Under the pieces are notes generated by a model. It worked only from the letters and a program-made list of their open reading frames with translations. It was not told where the DNA came from and did not search any database. From Chitinophagales bacterium (GTDB lineage: Bacteria > Bacteroidota > Bacteroidia > Chitinophagales > BACL12), in the NCBI GenBank assembly GCA_019694895.1, contig JAIBBA010000017.1, positions 1 through 35,609 on the forward strand: a stretch of DNA of 35,609 nucleotides. Reading direction: 5' to 3'. Made by a program: the position numbers and the translations under genes. Of this stretch, positions 16,377 to 26,096 are shown in pieces. Numbering within the stretch: the first letter of the stretch is position 1; every line of letters begins with the position of its first letter.

Positions 16377-16772
16377 TTATTCCAATTTAATTCTATCGGT
16401 GCCATCAAACATCGGCGATTGAATACTGATCACCTTCAACACTTCACCTTCCTTCACTTTCACGGAATGTGGTGTTCCTTTGGGAATAAATATCTGCTGG
16501 CCGGGAGCAACATCTAACCACACATCACCCAATAACATGGTTGCATGGCCCTCCAACACAAACACCTGCTCAGTATGTGCTGCATGATAATGTTTCGGCA
16601 CGGTATGTTTAATCCAAATAACAAAAGTAGTGCTCAATGAATCGGAATATATTTTCTTGCTGCATACATTTTCATAAACAGAATCAGGCTGAAGTGCATT
16701 GATATCTACTTGTTGTCCAAATGCCTGTCCACAATAAAATATGAAGAGCACGCAAATTAATCGTTGCATCAT
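16377..16772 (-). CDS. exported cupin-domain protein
   Basis: A 131-residue protein with a signal peptide (to about residue 19, QAFG) and one small cupin barrel. Motif 1 is HYHAAHTEQVFVLEG (two His and Glu as metal ligands), motif 2 GQQIFIPKGTPHSV (the further His). Likely a periplasmic metal-binding cupin; substrate unknown. It starts 35 bases downstream of the TonB-dependent receptor stop on the same strand and may be the last gene of the rpe-receptor unit. Confidence 0.82.
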   Translation of the reverse strand: MMQRLICVLFIFYCGQAFGQQVDINALQPDSVYENVCSKKIYSDSLSTTFVIWIKHTVPKHYHAAHTEQVFVLEGHATMLLGDVWLDVAPGQQIFIPKGTPHSVKVKEGEVLKVISIQSPMFDGTDRIKLE

Positions 16773-16807
16773 AAACAGTAATTATTGCACCAAGTTAACG
16801 GAAGATA

Positions 16808-19312
16808 TTAAAATTTCGCAACCAACTTCACATTGATACGACGGTCGGTAAGGTAATTAGGGAAAGCATATTGCAAATTATTTACATCCTTCACCCAGAT
16901 ATAACTGATAGTATTTTGGATGCCAAGAAGGTTGAACACTTCAACGCTGGCCCACAAACTTTCAAATGTAGTATTGTACCATGGTTTCCCGATCAAATCG
17001 CGTTTGGGGCTCAGCAACAAGGCAGAAAATCCGATATCAACCCTGCGATAAGGAGCGATGCGAAGACTGTTTCTGAAGTATTCATTATTTGGCGGACCAT
17101 ACGGCAACCCTGTGCCAATGAGAAAGCTGAGATGCACTTTGAAATTTTTATTCCCCGGCATATAATCCTGGAAAAACATACCGAAATTCACAAGCTGATC
17201 AGTTGGACGTGGAATATAGCCTCGAGGAGAATATAACAAAGAATCTATATCCGAATCTTTATCTAAAACGGTAACGGTACTGTCGCCCTCAATGTCTTCC
17301 ATTGTGCGCATGAAACTCAAGCTCACCCAGCTGTCGGCATCTTCAACAATTTCGCCATGCAAACGCAGATCGATACCTGCTGCGTAGCCTGTTGCCATGT
17401 TCTCACCATAATATCTGATGCGCACATTTTCTACATCGTAAGGAATTAAATCGAACATGTATTTATAATACATCTCGGTAATAAACCTGAAATCGCGATT
17501 CCAGGCTTTGAATTTATAATCGCTGCCGATAACTACGTGTAAGCTCTTCTGACTTTTTACGGAAGTATTCACATTCCCTTCCAGATCGCGGAGCTCGCGA
17601 TAAAATGGAGGTTGGTAATATAATCCGGTAGAGGCTTTTAATTCAATATTACGTCGCTGATTTAGTTTGTTTTTCCATTGTGGCTGCCATACGAACTGGA
17701 TACGGGGAGTGATAGTCACCTCATTATTCAAATCCCAATAACTGCTTCGCACACCTGCCGTGAGTGATATATGTGCAGAATCCGGTTCCCAGGTATCTTG
17801 CCAATATCCACTATAACGAAGACTGTTTAAGGTTGTAGAGGAATTAAATACTTCCTGTAATTGCACCGTTTCTCCGGTATACGGAAGCGAATAGCCTGCA
17901 CTATCGAGCAATTCCCATTCCTTCAACTCATCGCTAATCAATTCGTATTGTGCACGTACACCCCATTGCATATAATGCGTGTTGTATTCGCGCGTGCCCA
18001 GATGACTGATATTAAATACATCGCTGGATAAATAATTGCGTGCGAAATTCTGAAATGCCCCTACACCTAATCCATACAATACATTTCCAAATTCTTCAGA
18101 GCCAAGATTTGTTTCCACCTGACCCAGCCAATATTCGCCCAGTATATCAAATGTTTCCGTTTCCAGACTGTGATATCCTGAAATCAAAAACTTGTAAACA
18201 GTAAAACTATCTCGTTGATAGCGATAACTAAATCCCCCAAATCCGGTGATAAATTTATCTATTTCCTGACCTTCGAAAAACACATCGAGTTGCACAACAT
18301 CATTCACCACACCGGTTGCTGTTGATCGGCTTAAGGGAAGGAAGGTATAACTATTCAAACTAAAATTTCCAAGTGCTTCTATACTTGAATGTCGATTAAA
18401 TTTCCAACCAAATAATCCTTGTCCGTCAATAAATGTTGGTTCATATTGACCTTCAGTATTTAATGAACTGAGCAGGTATCGATTAGTTTTATACCGTGCG
18501 CCAAATAAATAATATCCTTTAGTGGAATCTATCAATGAATCTCTATCAGTACTGATGGCATCACCGATATAATAAGATGCTCCCAATAAACTTGCAGTAA
18601 GACCGGATTCAAATTCGCGAGGTGCTTTATATTGAATATCGAGAACGCTGCTGAGTTTATCGCCGTACTTTGCTTCAAATCCACCGGCACTAAAAGCGAT
18701 ATTATCAATCAGGTCGTAATTCGGAAATGGCAGCCCTTCCTGTTCACCTGAACGAACAAGTAATGGACGATACACTTCAAAATCATTTACGTACACCAGG
18801 TTCTCATCATAATTACCGCCGCGGATGGAATACTGCGATGTGAGCTCATTATTCTTTACAGCACCTAATGCAGTGAGGATGGCACTGATAGGATCGGATG
18901 CTGAAGGTATCTGTTCAAGTTCACGAACCGGAATCCTGAAAATTGTTTCTTTCGGATCGCTGACAACAACTGTTCCGAGCGTGATAGATTTTAATTTCAC
19001 TAATAACAGATAGCGTTGACCCTCTTCAAGTATTACCTTTTCATAGTGAGGTTCATTGCCAACAAAGGTGAATGCCAACACTATGGTATCGCCTGCAGGG
19101 ACTTCAAAGCTGTAGTTCCCTTGTTTATCTGTTTGAATAGTAGTATTCGGCTGTAGGAGGGTAATATTTGCTTCCGGAAGAGGATTATTTTCTTCATCGC
19201 GCACATTGCCATACACCGTTGCTTTTCCTTGGGCATGCAGAAGATTGCCGGCAAATACGAGTGCCATCAACAAGGGAATGCGAAACATCAAGTGCACTAA
19301 CGCCGATCTCAT
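16808..19312 (-). CDS. TonB-dependent receptor with carboxypeptidase-regulatory domain
   Basis: An 834-residue outer-membrane protein. Signal peptide 1-27 (ending LHAQG); a carboxypeptidase-regulatory-like beta domain (about 30-110: ATVYGNVRDEENNPLPEANITL and YSFEVPAGDTIVLAFTFVG); a plug domain (about 120-225: IPSASDPISAILTALGAV, YSIRGGNYDENLVYVNDFEVY, GGFEAKYGDKLSSVLDI); then a long beta barrel to the terminal Phe (RRINVKLVAKF). There is no SusD partner next to it, so it is not an obvious polysaccharide-utilisation pair, and the ligand is unknown. Its start is 4 bases after the rpe stop on the same strand, which implies cotranscription. Confidence 0.9.
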   Translation of the reverse strand: MRSALVHLMFRIPLLMALVFAGNLLHAQGKATVYGNVRDEENNPLPEANITLLQPNTTIQTDKQGNYSFEVPAGDTIVLAFTFVGNEPHYEKVILEEGQRYLLLVKLKSITLGTVVVSDPKETIFRIPVRELEQIPSASDPISAILTALGAVKNNELTSQYSIRGGNYDENLVYVNDFEVYRPLLVRSGEQEGLPFPNYDLIDNIAFSAGGFEAKYGDKLSSVLDIQYKAPREFESGLTASLLGASYYIGDAISTDRDSLIDSTKGYYLFGARYKTNRYLLSSLNTEGQYEPTFIDGQGLFGWKFNRHSSIEALGNFSLNSYTFLPLSRSTATGVVNDVVQLDVFFEGQEIDKFITGFGGFSYRYQRDSFTVYKFLISGYHSLETETFDILGEYWLGQVETNLGSEEFGNVLYGLGVGAFQNFARNYLSSDVFNISHLGTREYNTHYMQWGVRAQYELISDELKEWELLDSAGYSLPYTGETVQLQEVFNSSTTLNSLRYSGYWQDTWEPDSAHISLTAGVRSSYWDLNNEVTITPRIQFVWQPQWKNKLNQRRNIELKASTGLYYQPPFYRELRDLEGNVNTSVKSQKSLHVVIGSDYKFKAWNRDFRFITEMYYKYMFDLIPYDVENVRIRYYGENMATGYAAGIDLRLHGEIVEDADSWVSLSFMRTMEDIEGDSTVTVLDKDSDIDSLLYSPRGYIPRPTDQLVNFGMFFQDYMPGNKNFKVHLSFLIGTGLPYGPPNNEYFRNSLRIAPYRRVDIGFSALLLSPKRDLIGKPWYNTTFESLWASVEVFNLLGIQNTISYIWVKDVNNLQYAFPNYLTDRRINVKLVAKF

Positions 19313-19316
19313 TCAG

Positions 19317-19976
19317 TTATTGTCTGGTCAGCGATTTTAGTGAAGCGATGGCAGCCACCGGATCAGGTTGACCGAAAACGCCGCTGCCGCTAACGAGTAT
19401 GTCTGCTCCGGCATCGAAAATGCGCTGGGCATTATCAAGCTTTACACCACCATCAATCTCTATCAAAGCCTTAGAGCCTGTTTTAAGGATCAGCTCCTTC
19501 AACCTTCCGATTTTTTCTATGGAAGTCTCTATGAACGACTGCCCACCCCATCCCGGGTTCACGCTCATAAAGCATATGATCTCCACGTCTCTGATGATAT
19601 CTTCCAAAGCGCTTACGGCGGTGCCCGGATTGATAGCAACACCGGCTTTGGCACCCATTTTGTGGATCTGTTGTACGGCGATGTGAATATGGGTACAGGC
19701 TTCGATGTGTACAGATATACTATCGGCACCTGCATCGCGAAAATCCTGCAGATAACGCTCAGGGTTTACCATCATCAGGTGCACATCCAATGGCTTGGTG
19801 CTATGGCGTTTCATGGCAGCCACTACCGGTAACCCAAAACTGATATTCGGCACATAAACGCCATCCATCACATCCACATGCACCAAATCTGCTGCGGAAC
19901 GGTTGATCATCTCCATATCTCTGGCGATATAAGCAAAGTCGCAACTGAGAACACTGGGTGCTACTAGCGGATTCAT
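19317..19976 (-). CDS. rpe: ribulose-phosphate 3-epimerase
   Basis: Interconverts ribulose 5-phosphate and xylulose 5-phosphate in the pentose phosphate pathway; cytoplasmic TIM barrel. The 219-residue length is normal. Signatures: LVAPSVLSCDFAYI, VHVDVMDGVYVPNISFG, DVHLMMVNPE, MSVNPGWGGQSF and ALIEIDGGVKLDNA, followed by GSGVFG, which together hold the metal-binding His and Asp residues and the phosphate loop. A perfect -7 box sits 4 bases upstream of the ATG, so the transcript would be almost leaderless. It heads a minus-strand unit with the TonB-dependent receptor. Confidence 0.97.
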   Translation of the reverse strand: MNPLVAPSVLSCDFAYIARDMEMINRSAADLVHVDVMDGVYVPNISFGLPVVAAMKRHSTKPLDVHLMMVNPERYLQDFRDAGADSISVHIEACTHIHIAVQQIHKMGAKAGVAINPGTAVSALEDIIRDVEIICFMSVNPGWGGQSFIETSIEKIGRLKELILKTGSKALIEIDGGVKLDNAQRIFDAGADILVSGSGVFGQPDPVAAIASLKSLTRQ

Positions 19977-19980
19977 GGTG

Positions 19981-19988
19981 CAAAGATA
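19981..19988 (-). promoter_or_regulatory. Bacteroidota -7 box of rpe
   Basis: Minus strand TATCTTTG, a full match to TAnnTTTG, ending 4 bases before the rpe ATG. With the usual start of transcription a few bases past the box the mRNA would have almost no leader. Confidence 0.55.
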
Positions 19989-20103
19989 CCACCCTTAAAC
20001 CACATGCGCTTAGAAGCCTGCATCCCGTCGACATTTTACCAACACTGGTCGAAAAAATAGTGCTATCAACCGCTCTTGCACCACCTTTGCAATGTCAGGC
20101 GTA

Positions 20104-20111
20104 TACCTTTG
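20104..20111 (+). promoter_or_regulatory. Bacteroidota -7 box of the S9 peptidase operon
   Basis: TACCTTTG, a full match to TAnnTTTG, ends 9 bases before ATG 20121. Its position supports that ATG and argues against the upstream in-frame TTG at 20076, which would lie before the promoter. Confidence 0.55.
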
Positions 20112-20120
20112 CCTTTAATT

Positions 20121-21944
20121 ATGCAGCAGGAACAGATACCATTGGAAGACTTCTTTAAAAATCCCGAAAAAACCGGATTCAAATTATCGCCCGGCGGGAA
20201 ACGGATTTCGTGGTTGGCGAATTATGAGCAGCGTCTGAATATTTACATCCGCGATAGCGAAAACAACATCGAAAAGCGCCTTACAGCTCGAACAGATCGC
20301 GATATCCGTTCATATTTCTGGCTTACCGACGATCAGCTTGCCTTTTTTCAGGATACCGGAGGCGATGAAAACGAACACATATTTGTTGTTGATGTACATA
20401 CCGGCGATACAAAAGATATTACGCCATTCGAAGGGGTAAAAGTTGACCTGATTGATGAACTTGAAGATGTTGATGATGCTATAATTATTGGCATGAATAA
20501 GCGCAATCCTGAAATATTTGATGTATACCGTTTAAATACTATAACAGAAGCGATAACCCTCATTGAAGAAAATCCGGGAAATATTACCTCCTGGATTACT
20601 GACCATACAGGTGCATTGCGTTTGGCAACGACCACCGATGGCGTAAACACAAGTTTACTGGAACGCACTGCTCCCGGACAGTTCAGAACGATCATCACCA
20701 CAGGATTTCGCGAAACATTAGCACCATTGTTTTTCGATTTTGAGCAAAAACATGTGTATGCCTTGAGCAATATCGGAAGAGATAAAATTGCTATTGTGTT
20801 AATTGATATCACTGACGCACATGAAATTCAATGTCTTTTCGAACATCCTGATGTTGATGCAGGTCAGTTGGGTTTTTCGAAAAAAAGAAAAGTGATTACA
20901 TCGGCAACGTATACTACCTGGAAAACAGAATTTGTTTTTTTCGATAGTGAAAGTGAACAGCGATATGCAAAAGTAAAATCGCTGATAAATGAAGATGCAG
21001 AAATTTATATTACCGATCGTGATAAAGCTGAAGAAGTATTCATTGTTCGCACATTAAGTGATCGCACGCTGGGAAACTATTATCTCTATCACGCAACAAA
21101 TAATACTATTACCCATCTCGCAAATGTTAGTCCATGGTTGCAGGCAAATAAACTTTGTAGCATGGAGCCAATTTCGTATGAAAGTCGCGATGGGCTTACC
21201 ATTCATGGTTATTTGACATTACCGGATTCCGGACATGCACCCTATCCGGTGGTGATACATCCGCATGGAGGACCCTGGGCTAGAGATGTTTGGCAATTTA
21301 ATCCTGAAGTGCAATTTTTAGCCAACCGAGGGTATGGCGTTTTACAAATGAATTTCAGAGGCTCTACAGGTTATGGGCGTGCATTTTTAGAGGCGTCGTT
21401 TAAGGAATGGGGGAAAAAGATGCAGGATGATATTACCGATGGTGTGCAATATCTCATCGAAAAAGGTATTGCCGATAAAGATCGCATTGCCATTTATGGC
21501 GCCAGCTACGGTGGATATGCCACTCTGGCAGGATTGACATTTACACCTGATTTATATACCTGTGGTGTAGATTACGTTGGTGTGAGCAGTTTATTTTCAT
21601 TTATGGAAACGATTCCGCCATATTGGGCACCGTATCTGGAAATGATGTATGAGATGGTTGGACATCCTGAAAAGGATCGTGAATTACTTGCGGAAGCCTC
21701 TCCCCTGCTGCATATCGACAATATTAAAGCACCCTTGTTTGTTGCACAGGGAGCCAGAGATCCGCGCGTAAAAAAATCTGAAAGCGATCAGATAGTACAG
21801 GCATTGACAGAAAAAGGCGTAGATGTATTGTACATGGTTCGCGAGAATGAAGGGCATGGATTCATGAATATGGAAAATAAATTCGCCTTTTATGCCGAGA
21901 TGGAATCATTTTTGAGCAGACATATGCAATCAAAGAAAAAATGA
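20121..21944 (+). CDS. S9-family (prolyl oligopeptidase-type) serine peptidase
   Basis: A 607-residue protein without a signal peptide, so probably cytoplasmic. The N-terminal part (about 15-340) has repeated WD-like beta segments such as LSPGGKRISWLANYEQRLNI and FWLTDDQLAFF, a beta propeller. The alpha/beta-hydrolase domain (about 345-607) contains HPHGGPW, NFRGSTGYG, the nucleophile Ser462 in IYGASYGGYA, Asp547 in QGARDPRV and His579 in NEGHGF, a complete triad. Such enzymes cut short peptides or acyl-amino acids. Start chosen at ATG 20121 from the promoter box. The stop overlaps the next ATG by 4 bases. Confidence 0.92.
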   Translation: MQQEQIPLEDFFKNPEKTGFKLSPGGKRISWLANYEQRLNIYIRDSENNIEKRLTARTDRDIRSYFWLTDDQLAFFQDTGGDENEHIFVVDVHTGDTKDITPFEGVKVDLIDELEDVDDAIIIGMNKRNPEIFDVYRLNTITEAITLIEENPGNITSWITDHTGALRLATTTDGVNTSLLERTAPGQFRTIITTGFRETLAPLFFDFEQKHVYALSNIGRDKIAIVLIDITDAHEIQCLFEHPDVDAGQLGFSKKRKVITSATYTTWKTEFVFFDSESEQRYAKVKSLINEDAEIYITDRDKAEEVFIVRTLSDRTLGNYYLYHATNNTITHLANVSPWLQANKLCSMEPISYESRDGLTIHGYLTLPDSGHAPYPVVIHPHGGPWARDVWQFNPEVQFLANRGYGVLQMNFRGSTGYGRAFLEASFKEWGKKMQDDITDGVQYLIEKGIADKDRIAIYGASYGGYATLAGLTFTPDLYTCGVDYVGVSSLFSFMETIPPYWAPYLEMMYEMVGHPEKDRELLAEASPLLHIDNIKAPLFVAQGARDPRVKKSESDQIVQALTEKGVDVLYMVRENEGHGFMNMENKFAFYAEMESFLSRHMQSKKK

Positions 21945-22819
21945 AATCACTCATAAAATTAACATCGCTACTTACCCTATTGCCGTTTGCACTCAATGCT
22001 CAGCAAGGGGCAAAAAGTACTTCAATACTCTATGCCATCAGTGGTAATGGACTGACAGACACTTCATATTTGTTTGGCACCTTCCACCTTATCAATCAAG
22101 AGCACTTTTATGTAGCACCGGAAGTGGAAACTGCATTCGACAATGCCGCACAACTGGCATTTGAAATCAAGCTCGACGATCCGAATATGATTTCAACCTA
22201 CCAGCGATGGACAACGCTTCCGGAAGGTGTTACCTGGCATAATTTCGCGAGTGATGAGGAAATTGCATATATGACATCTGTTTTCCGCGATAGTATGCAA
22301 GCAGATTTTACACCTTATATACAACTAAAACCCTTTGTTGCATACCAAATGCTCACCACAGAATCAATGGGTGAAAATGCACAGTCGTATGAATTACATT
22401 TCATGCAACGCAATATGCAAGATCACCGACCAATAGCAGGTTTAGAAACACTTGAATCGCAACTCAAAATATTCGATAGCGTGCCATATGCCGAACAGGT
22501 AGATTGGATGACTGAAATTTCTGATTCATCATTTACTTCTGAAGACAGGTTGGATGAGATGATAAGTTATTATAAAAACGGCGACATTGAAAGTCTGTAT
22601 AATGTTACCATTACTGCAACGCCGGAATTTCATGATTATGCTAACCTGTTGGTAGCAGATCGGAATAAACGATGGATTCCCATCATTGGCGACCTTGCGA
22701 AAAAAGGCTCTACCTTTGTAGCAGTTGGTGCTGCACATTTAGGCGGACCTGAAGGAGTTGTGAAATTGCTTCAACAAGCCGGATATCAAGTTACACCTGT
22801 TAAACTCACTGAAAAATAA
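21941..22819 (+). CDS. TraB/GumN-family exported protein
   Basis: A 292-residue protein with a signal peptide (to about residue 20, FALNAQ). The TraB/GumN signatures are TSYLFGTFHLIN near the start of the domain and FVAVGAAHLGGPEGVVKLLQQAGYQV at its end, each carrying a conserved Gly-x-x-His. The fold is related to EreA/ChaN-like and Tiki-type proteins; Tiki proteins are metallopeptidases, but activity of bacterial members is mostly untested. Its start overlaps the S9 peptidase stop (ATGA) and its stop is 5 bases before the ABC transporter genes. Confidence 0.88.
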   Translation: MKSLIKLTSLLTLLPFALNAQQGAKSTSILYAISGNGLTDTSYLFGTFHLINQEHFYVAPEVETAFDNAAQLAFEIKLDDPNMISTYQRWTTLPEGVTWHNFASDEEIAYMTSVFRDSMQADFTPYIQLKPFVAYQMLTTESMGENAQSYELHFMQRNMQDHRPIAGLETLESQLKIFDSVPYAEQVDWMTEISDSSFTSEDRLDEMISYYKNGDIESLYNVTITATPEFHDYANLLVADRNKRWIPIIGDLAKKGSTFVAVGAAHLGGPEGVVKLLQQAGYQVTPVKLTEK

Positions 22820-22824
22820 ACCAT

Positions 22825-23607
22825 ATGATAACCGTAGATAAGGTTTCTAAATCATTCTCATTATCGCGTCAGCAACGCAAAGAGCTGGGAGCGGACCACA
22901 GTGGCAAAACTGTGAATGCCGTTAATGAAGTTTCTTTTGTTTGTCAACCGGGACGCATCTTCACCCTTTTAGGTCCGAATGGCGCGGGGAAGACAACAAC
23001 TCTGCGCATGATAGCTACCATCCTGAAGCCAACTTCAGGTAACATTATCGTGAATAATTACGACACCGTTACCCAAGGAGAGCAGGTGCGTGGCAGCCTC
23101 GGATTTCTTACAGGATCTACGGGTTTATATGACCGATTGACCCCAAATGAAACCATAGATTATTTCGGGCGATTGAATGGAATGGATGAAAAGACGTTAC
23201 AGGACAGAAAAAAATATTTGTTCGATTTGCTTGGAATAAATGAATTTGCCGATCGTCGTGTAGGAAAATTTTCTACCGGTATGAAACAGAAAGTTTCCAT
23301 TGCGAGAACCATGATTCATGATCCGCAAGTAGTTGTATTTGATGAGCCGACATCAGGGTTAGATGTTATTGCGGCAAAAAGCATCATTGAGTTGATTCGT
23401 CAGTGCAAAAAGGACAATAAAACAGTGATATTTTCAACACATATCATGAGTGAAGTCAATATGCTTGCCGATGATCTTGCCATTATTTACAAGGGAGATC
23501 TTATTTATAATGGCTTGTTTACTGATTTTAAAGCGGGTATGCGTGAAACAACTCTGGAGGATGAATTTATCCGTATTGCACAAGAACACGAAAATGTAAC
23601 TGCCTGA
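22825..23607 (+). CDS. ABC transporter ATP-binding protein (NatA-type)
   Basis: A 260-residue ATPase of an ABC-2 type exporter. Walker A is LGPNGAGKT (49-57), the signature motif FSTGMKQK (149-156), Walker B VVVFDEP (169-175) and the switch His206 in FSTHIMSEV. The sequence around GFLTGSTGLYDRLTPNETIDYFGRLNGM and the pairing with a large permease resemble sodium-export NatA, though the substrate cannot be read from sequence. Translationally close to both neighbours (5 and 20 bases). Confidence 0.93.
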   Translation: MITVDKVSKSFSLSRQQRKELGADHSGKTVNAVNEVSFVCQPGRIFTLLGPNGAGKTTTLRMIATILKPTSGNIIVNNYDTVTQGEQVRGSLGFLTGSTGLYDRLTPNETIDYFGRLNGMDEKTLQDRKKYLFDLLGINEFADRRVGKFSTGMKQKVSIARTMIHDPQVVVFDEPTSGLDVIAAKSIIELIRQCKKDNKTVIFSTHIMSEVNMLADDLAIIYKGDLIYNGLFTDFKAGMRETTLEDEFIRIAQEHENVTA

Positions 23608-23627
23608 TCACCTTAACTACATGACAA

Positions 23628-24836
23628 ATGAAAAACGTATTTACCATATTTAAGAAAGAGATCAAAGACATACTGCGTGATAAACGCACACTCACCGTGA
23701 TGTTGATCATTCCGCTTTTTGTATATCCTGCCATTTTTGTCGGCATATCTAAATATGTTGCCGGTCAAACAGAAAAGGCGGGACAGGAAACACTTCGCAT
23801 AGCCATCATCGACAATGGCAATGCCAATCACTTCAGCAAATTTGTTGCCGGTATGCCGAATACGAGCATAAAGCAGATTGCAGATACCACTTCGGCACAA
23901 ACGATGATCAACAACGACAGCATTGACGTTGCCTATTATTTTCCTGCGGGATATGATTCTGCCATCGCGAAATTAGAACCTACCACTTTCGAATATTTCT
24001 ATACCTCAACGAATAATGAATTCGAAGTTGCGATAATTGAGAATTTGAACAATGCATATAAGCAACAATTAATCAAGGAAAAGCTGGAGGATAATCATTT
24101 ATCAGGAACTATTCTTGAACCTGCAAAACCGGTATCCCGCAACCTGGCATCTTCACGCGAACAAATAGGGAGCATGATAGGCGGAATACTGCCATATTTT
24201 TTCATCATTTTCTGCATGATAGGCTGTATGTATCCGGCCATTGACCTTGCTGCAGGCGAGAAAGAGCGCGGTTCCCTGGAGACATTATTAGTAAGCTCTG
24301 CATCGCGACTGGAAATTTATTTAGGTAAACTGATTACGGTTACTTTGAGTGGATTTATTTCCGCTATGGCAAGTATAGCAGGTATCATCATGTCGGGAAA
24401 ATTGATTGGTGCCGATGCATCACAGGACGGTGGTATTGCGCAAATTGCTGACTTGCTGAATGGCATTATGGAACCAGGTTCTATTGCCATGATGCTATTG
24501 ATTTTATTACCGCTAAACATATTCTTTGCAGCAGTAACATTAATGTTATCGATATATGCTCGCAGCTTCAAAGAGGCACAAAGCATGATCACACCATTGA
24601 TGATATTTATTGTGTTTCCAACAATATTTGGTATGCTACCCGGGGTGACATTAGATTACGGGACTGCTTTGGTACCGATTTTAAATGTGTCGCTGGGAGC
24701 TAAAGAAATAATTTCGGGAACAGTTGAAATGGGCCCGTTGTTATTGACGTATCTTGCATTATTTGTTTATGCAGGTATTGCATTGATGGTAAGTGTGAGG
24801 TTCTTCAACAATGAAAAAAATATTTTGCGCGGATAG
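23628..24836 (+). CDS. ABC-2 type transporter permease (NatB-like)
   Basis: A 402-residue membrane protein. One helix near the N-terminus (about 23-43) is followed by a large periplasmic domain (about 45-180), then five or six helices, with the typical AAGEKERGSLETLLVSSASRLEIYLGK segment in the first cytoplasmic loop of the C-terminal half. This arrangement is that of NatB, partner of the ATPase just before it. Last gene of the operon; a 12-bp terminator follows 23 bases after the stop. Confidence 0.92.
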   Translation: MKNVFTIFKKEIKDILRDKRTLTVMLIIPLFVYPAIFVGISKYVAGQTEKAGQETLRIAIIDNGNANHFSKFVAGMPNTSIKQIADTTSAQTMINNDSIDVAYYFPAGYDSAIAKLEPTTFEYFYTSTNNEFEVAIIENLNNAYKQQLIKEKLEDNHLSGTILEPAKPVSRNLASSREQIGSMIGGILPYFFIIFCMIGCMYPAIDLAAGEKERGSLETLLVSSASRLEIYLGKLITVTLSGFISAMASIAGIIMSGKLIGADASQDGGIAQIADLLNGIMEPGSIAMMLLILLPLNIFFAAVTLMLSIYARSFKEAQSMITPLMIFIVFPTIFGMLPGVTLDYGTALVPILNVSLGAKEIISGTVEMGPLLLTYLALFVYAGIALMVSVRFFNNEKNILRG

Positions 24837-24859
24837 GACACTGCCCATATTTTTTACAC

Positions 24860-24896
24860 AAAGACCTGATCTTCAAAACGGATCAGGTCTTTTTTT
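24860..24896 (+). terminator. terminator of the S9 peptidase-TraB-ABC operon
   Basis: Perfect 12-bp stem, AAAGACCTGATC (24860-24871) with GATCAGGTCTTT (24881-24892), loop of 9 bases, followed by further T residues. Confidence 0.93.
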
Positions 24897-25016
24897 GATG
24901 TAAAATCGGCACATTTTTTGTGCAAAACCGGAAATTACCGCACAAGATGTGGAAAAATGAGTAAGCGGGATACAACCTTTTTTGGCAGGTTTGCGTTTAT
25001 AGGTTAAGCGACGGGT

Positions 25017-25493
25017 ATGGAACAATTATTTTGGAAGATCAAGAGTTTTCATCAACTGAATATTTCGGAGTTGTATGGCATTTTGCGTTTGAGGCAGGAA
25101 GTATTTGCTGTTGAGCAGAACTGTGTCTATCTGGATGTGGATGGTAAGGATCAATTTTGCGACCACTTGTTTGGTGTTGATGACGCCGGCAGGGTAATTG
25201 CCTGTTGCAGAATTGTGCAACCCGGAACGAGCTACCCGGAGGTTTCCATAGGGCGAGTAGCCACCCATCCTGAGCATCGCGGTGCCGGTTACGGGAAACA
25301 GGTTATGGATAAGGCCATCAGTTTTATCGAGGACCGCTATGGCAAAGTGCCTGTTCGCATTGAGGCACAATATTATTTAGAAAAATTCTACATAGACTAC
25401 GGTTTTGAAGCTGTAGGCGATGTTTATTTGCTTGATGGCATTGAACATCGGGAAATGGTGCGGAATGCGGTACACGCAAAGGCGCGCGTATAG
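25017..25493 (+). CDS. GNAT-family N-acetyltransferase, ElaA-like
   Basis: A 158-residue single-domain acyltransferase. FWKIKSFHQLNISELYGILRLRQEVFAVEQNCVY is the typical ElaA-like start, and the acetyl-CoA binding loop is ATHPEHRGAGYGKQVM. IEAQYYLEKFYIDYGFE matches the C-terminal strand region. The acceptor substrate is unknown. It is a single gene between a terminator and mscL; ATG 25017 is preceded by GACGGGT. Confidence 0.88.
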   Translation: MEQLFWKIKSFHQLNISELYGILRLRQEVFAVEQNCVYLDVDGKDQFCDHLFGVDDAGRVIACCRIVQPGTSYPEVSIGRVATHPEHRGAGYGKQVMDKAISFIEDRYGKVPVRIEAQYYLEKFYIDYGFEAVGDVYLLDGIEHREMVRNAVHAKARV

Positions 25494-25589
25494 TTTTTTC
25501 CACATGTCTCATTTGTCTATTTCGCAAAGTTTTTCCACCTTGCATGCCAATCGTGCATTAATTTATATTAACCTCTAAAATTTTATCAC

Positions 25590-26003
25590 ATGAGCATGTT
25601 AAAAGAATTCAAGGCATTTGCCATGAAAGGCAATCTCATCGACATATCAGTCGGTTTTGTAATGGGTGCCGCCTTTACTGCTGTATCATCAGCATTTATT
25701 CAGGGAATCGTAATGCCATTCATAAGTTTGATTGTGCAAAAAGACTTCTCAACCTGGAAGCTCAGGCTTAAAGCCGCCGAGAAAGCTGCTGACGGCACAG
25801 TTATCAAGCCTGAAATTGCTGTATTATACGGAGATTTCATATCTGCTGTCATTTATTTCCTCATCGTAGCATTTGTAATGTTTATGGTGGTGAAAGCAAT
25901 GAATTCCATGAAGAAAAAAGAAGAGGAAGCACCGGCAGCTCCACCTGCACCACCTGCAGACGTGGTATTGTTGACCGAGATTCGCGACCTGCTCAAAAAA
26001 TAA
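25590..26003 (+). CDS. mscL: large-conductance mechanosensitive channel MscL
   Basis: A 137-residue channel that opens on membrane tension to release solutes on hypo-osmotic shock. MLKEFKAFAMKGNLIDISVGFVMGAAFTAV is the amphipathic N-terminus and first helix with its Gly/Ala-rich pore lining; a periplasmic loop (about 47-80) follows, then the second helix (SAVIYFLIVAFVMFMVVKAMN), a charged KKKEEE segment, a Pro/Ala-rich linker (about 114-124) and the C-terminal bundle helix LLTEIRDLLKK. Normal length. A terminator follows at once. Confidence 0.97.
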   Translation: MSMLKEFKAFAMKGNLIDISVGFVMGAAFTAVSSAFIQGIVMPFISLIVQKDFSTWKLRLKAAEKAADGTVIKPEIAVLYGDFISAVIYFLIVAFVMFMVVKAMNSMKKKEEEAPAAPPAPPADVVLLTEIRDLLKK

Positions 26004-26013
26004 ACATACACAC

Positions 26014-26049
26014 AAAAAAATGCCTTCCACCCGCGAGGGCATTTTTTTT
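26014..26049 (+). terminator. mscL terminator
   Basis: AAAAAAATGCC (26014-26024) pairs with GGCATTTTTTT (26038-26048) around a 13-base loop; T-run at the end. It begins 10 bases after the mscL stop. Confidence 0.85.
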
Positions 26050-26096
26050 GGCTTGATTATTGACCATAGCGGGATGCTTATAATAAACTTACTATC

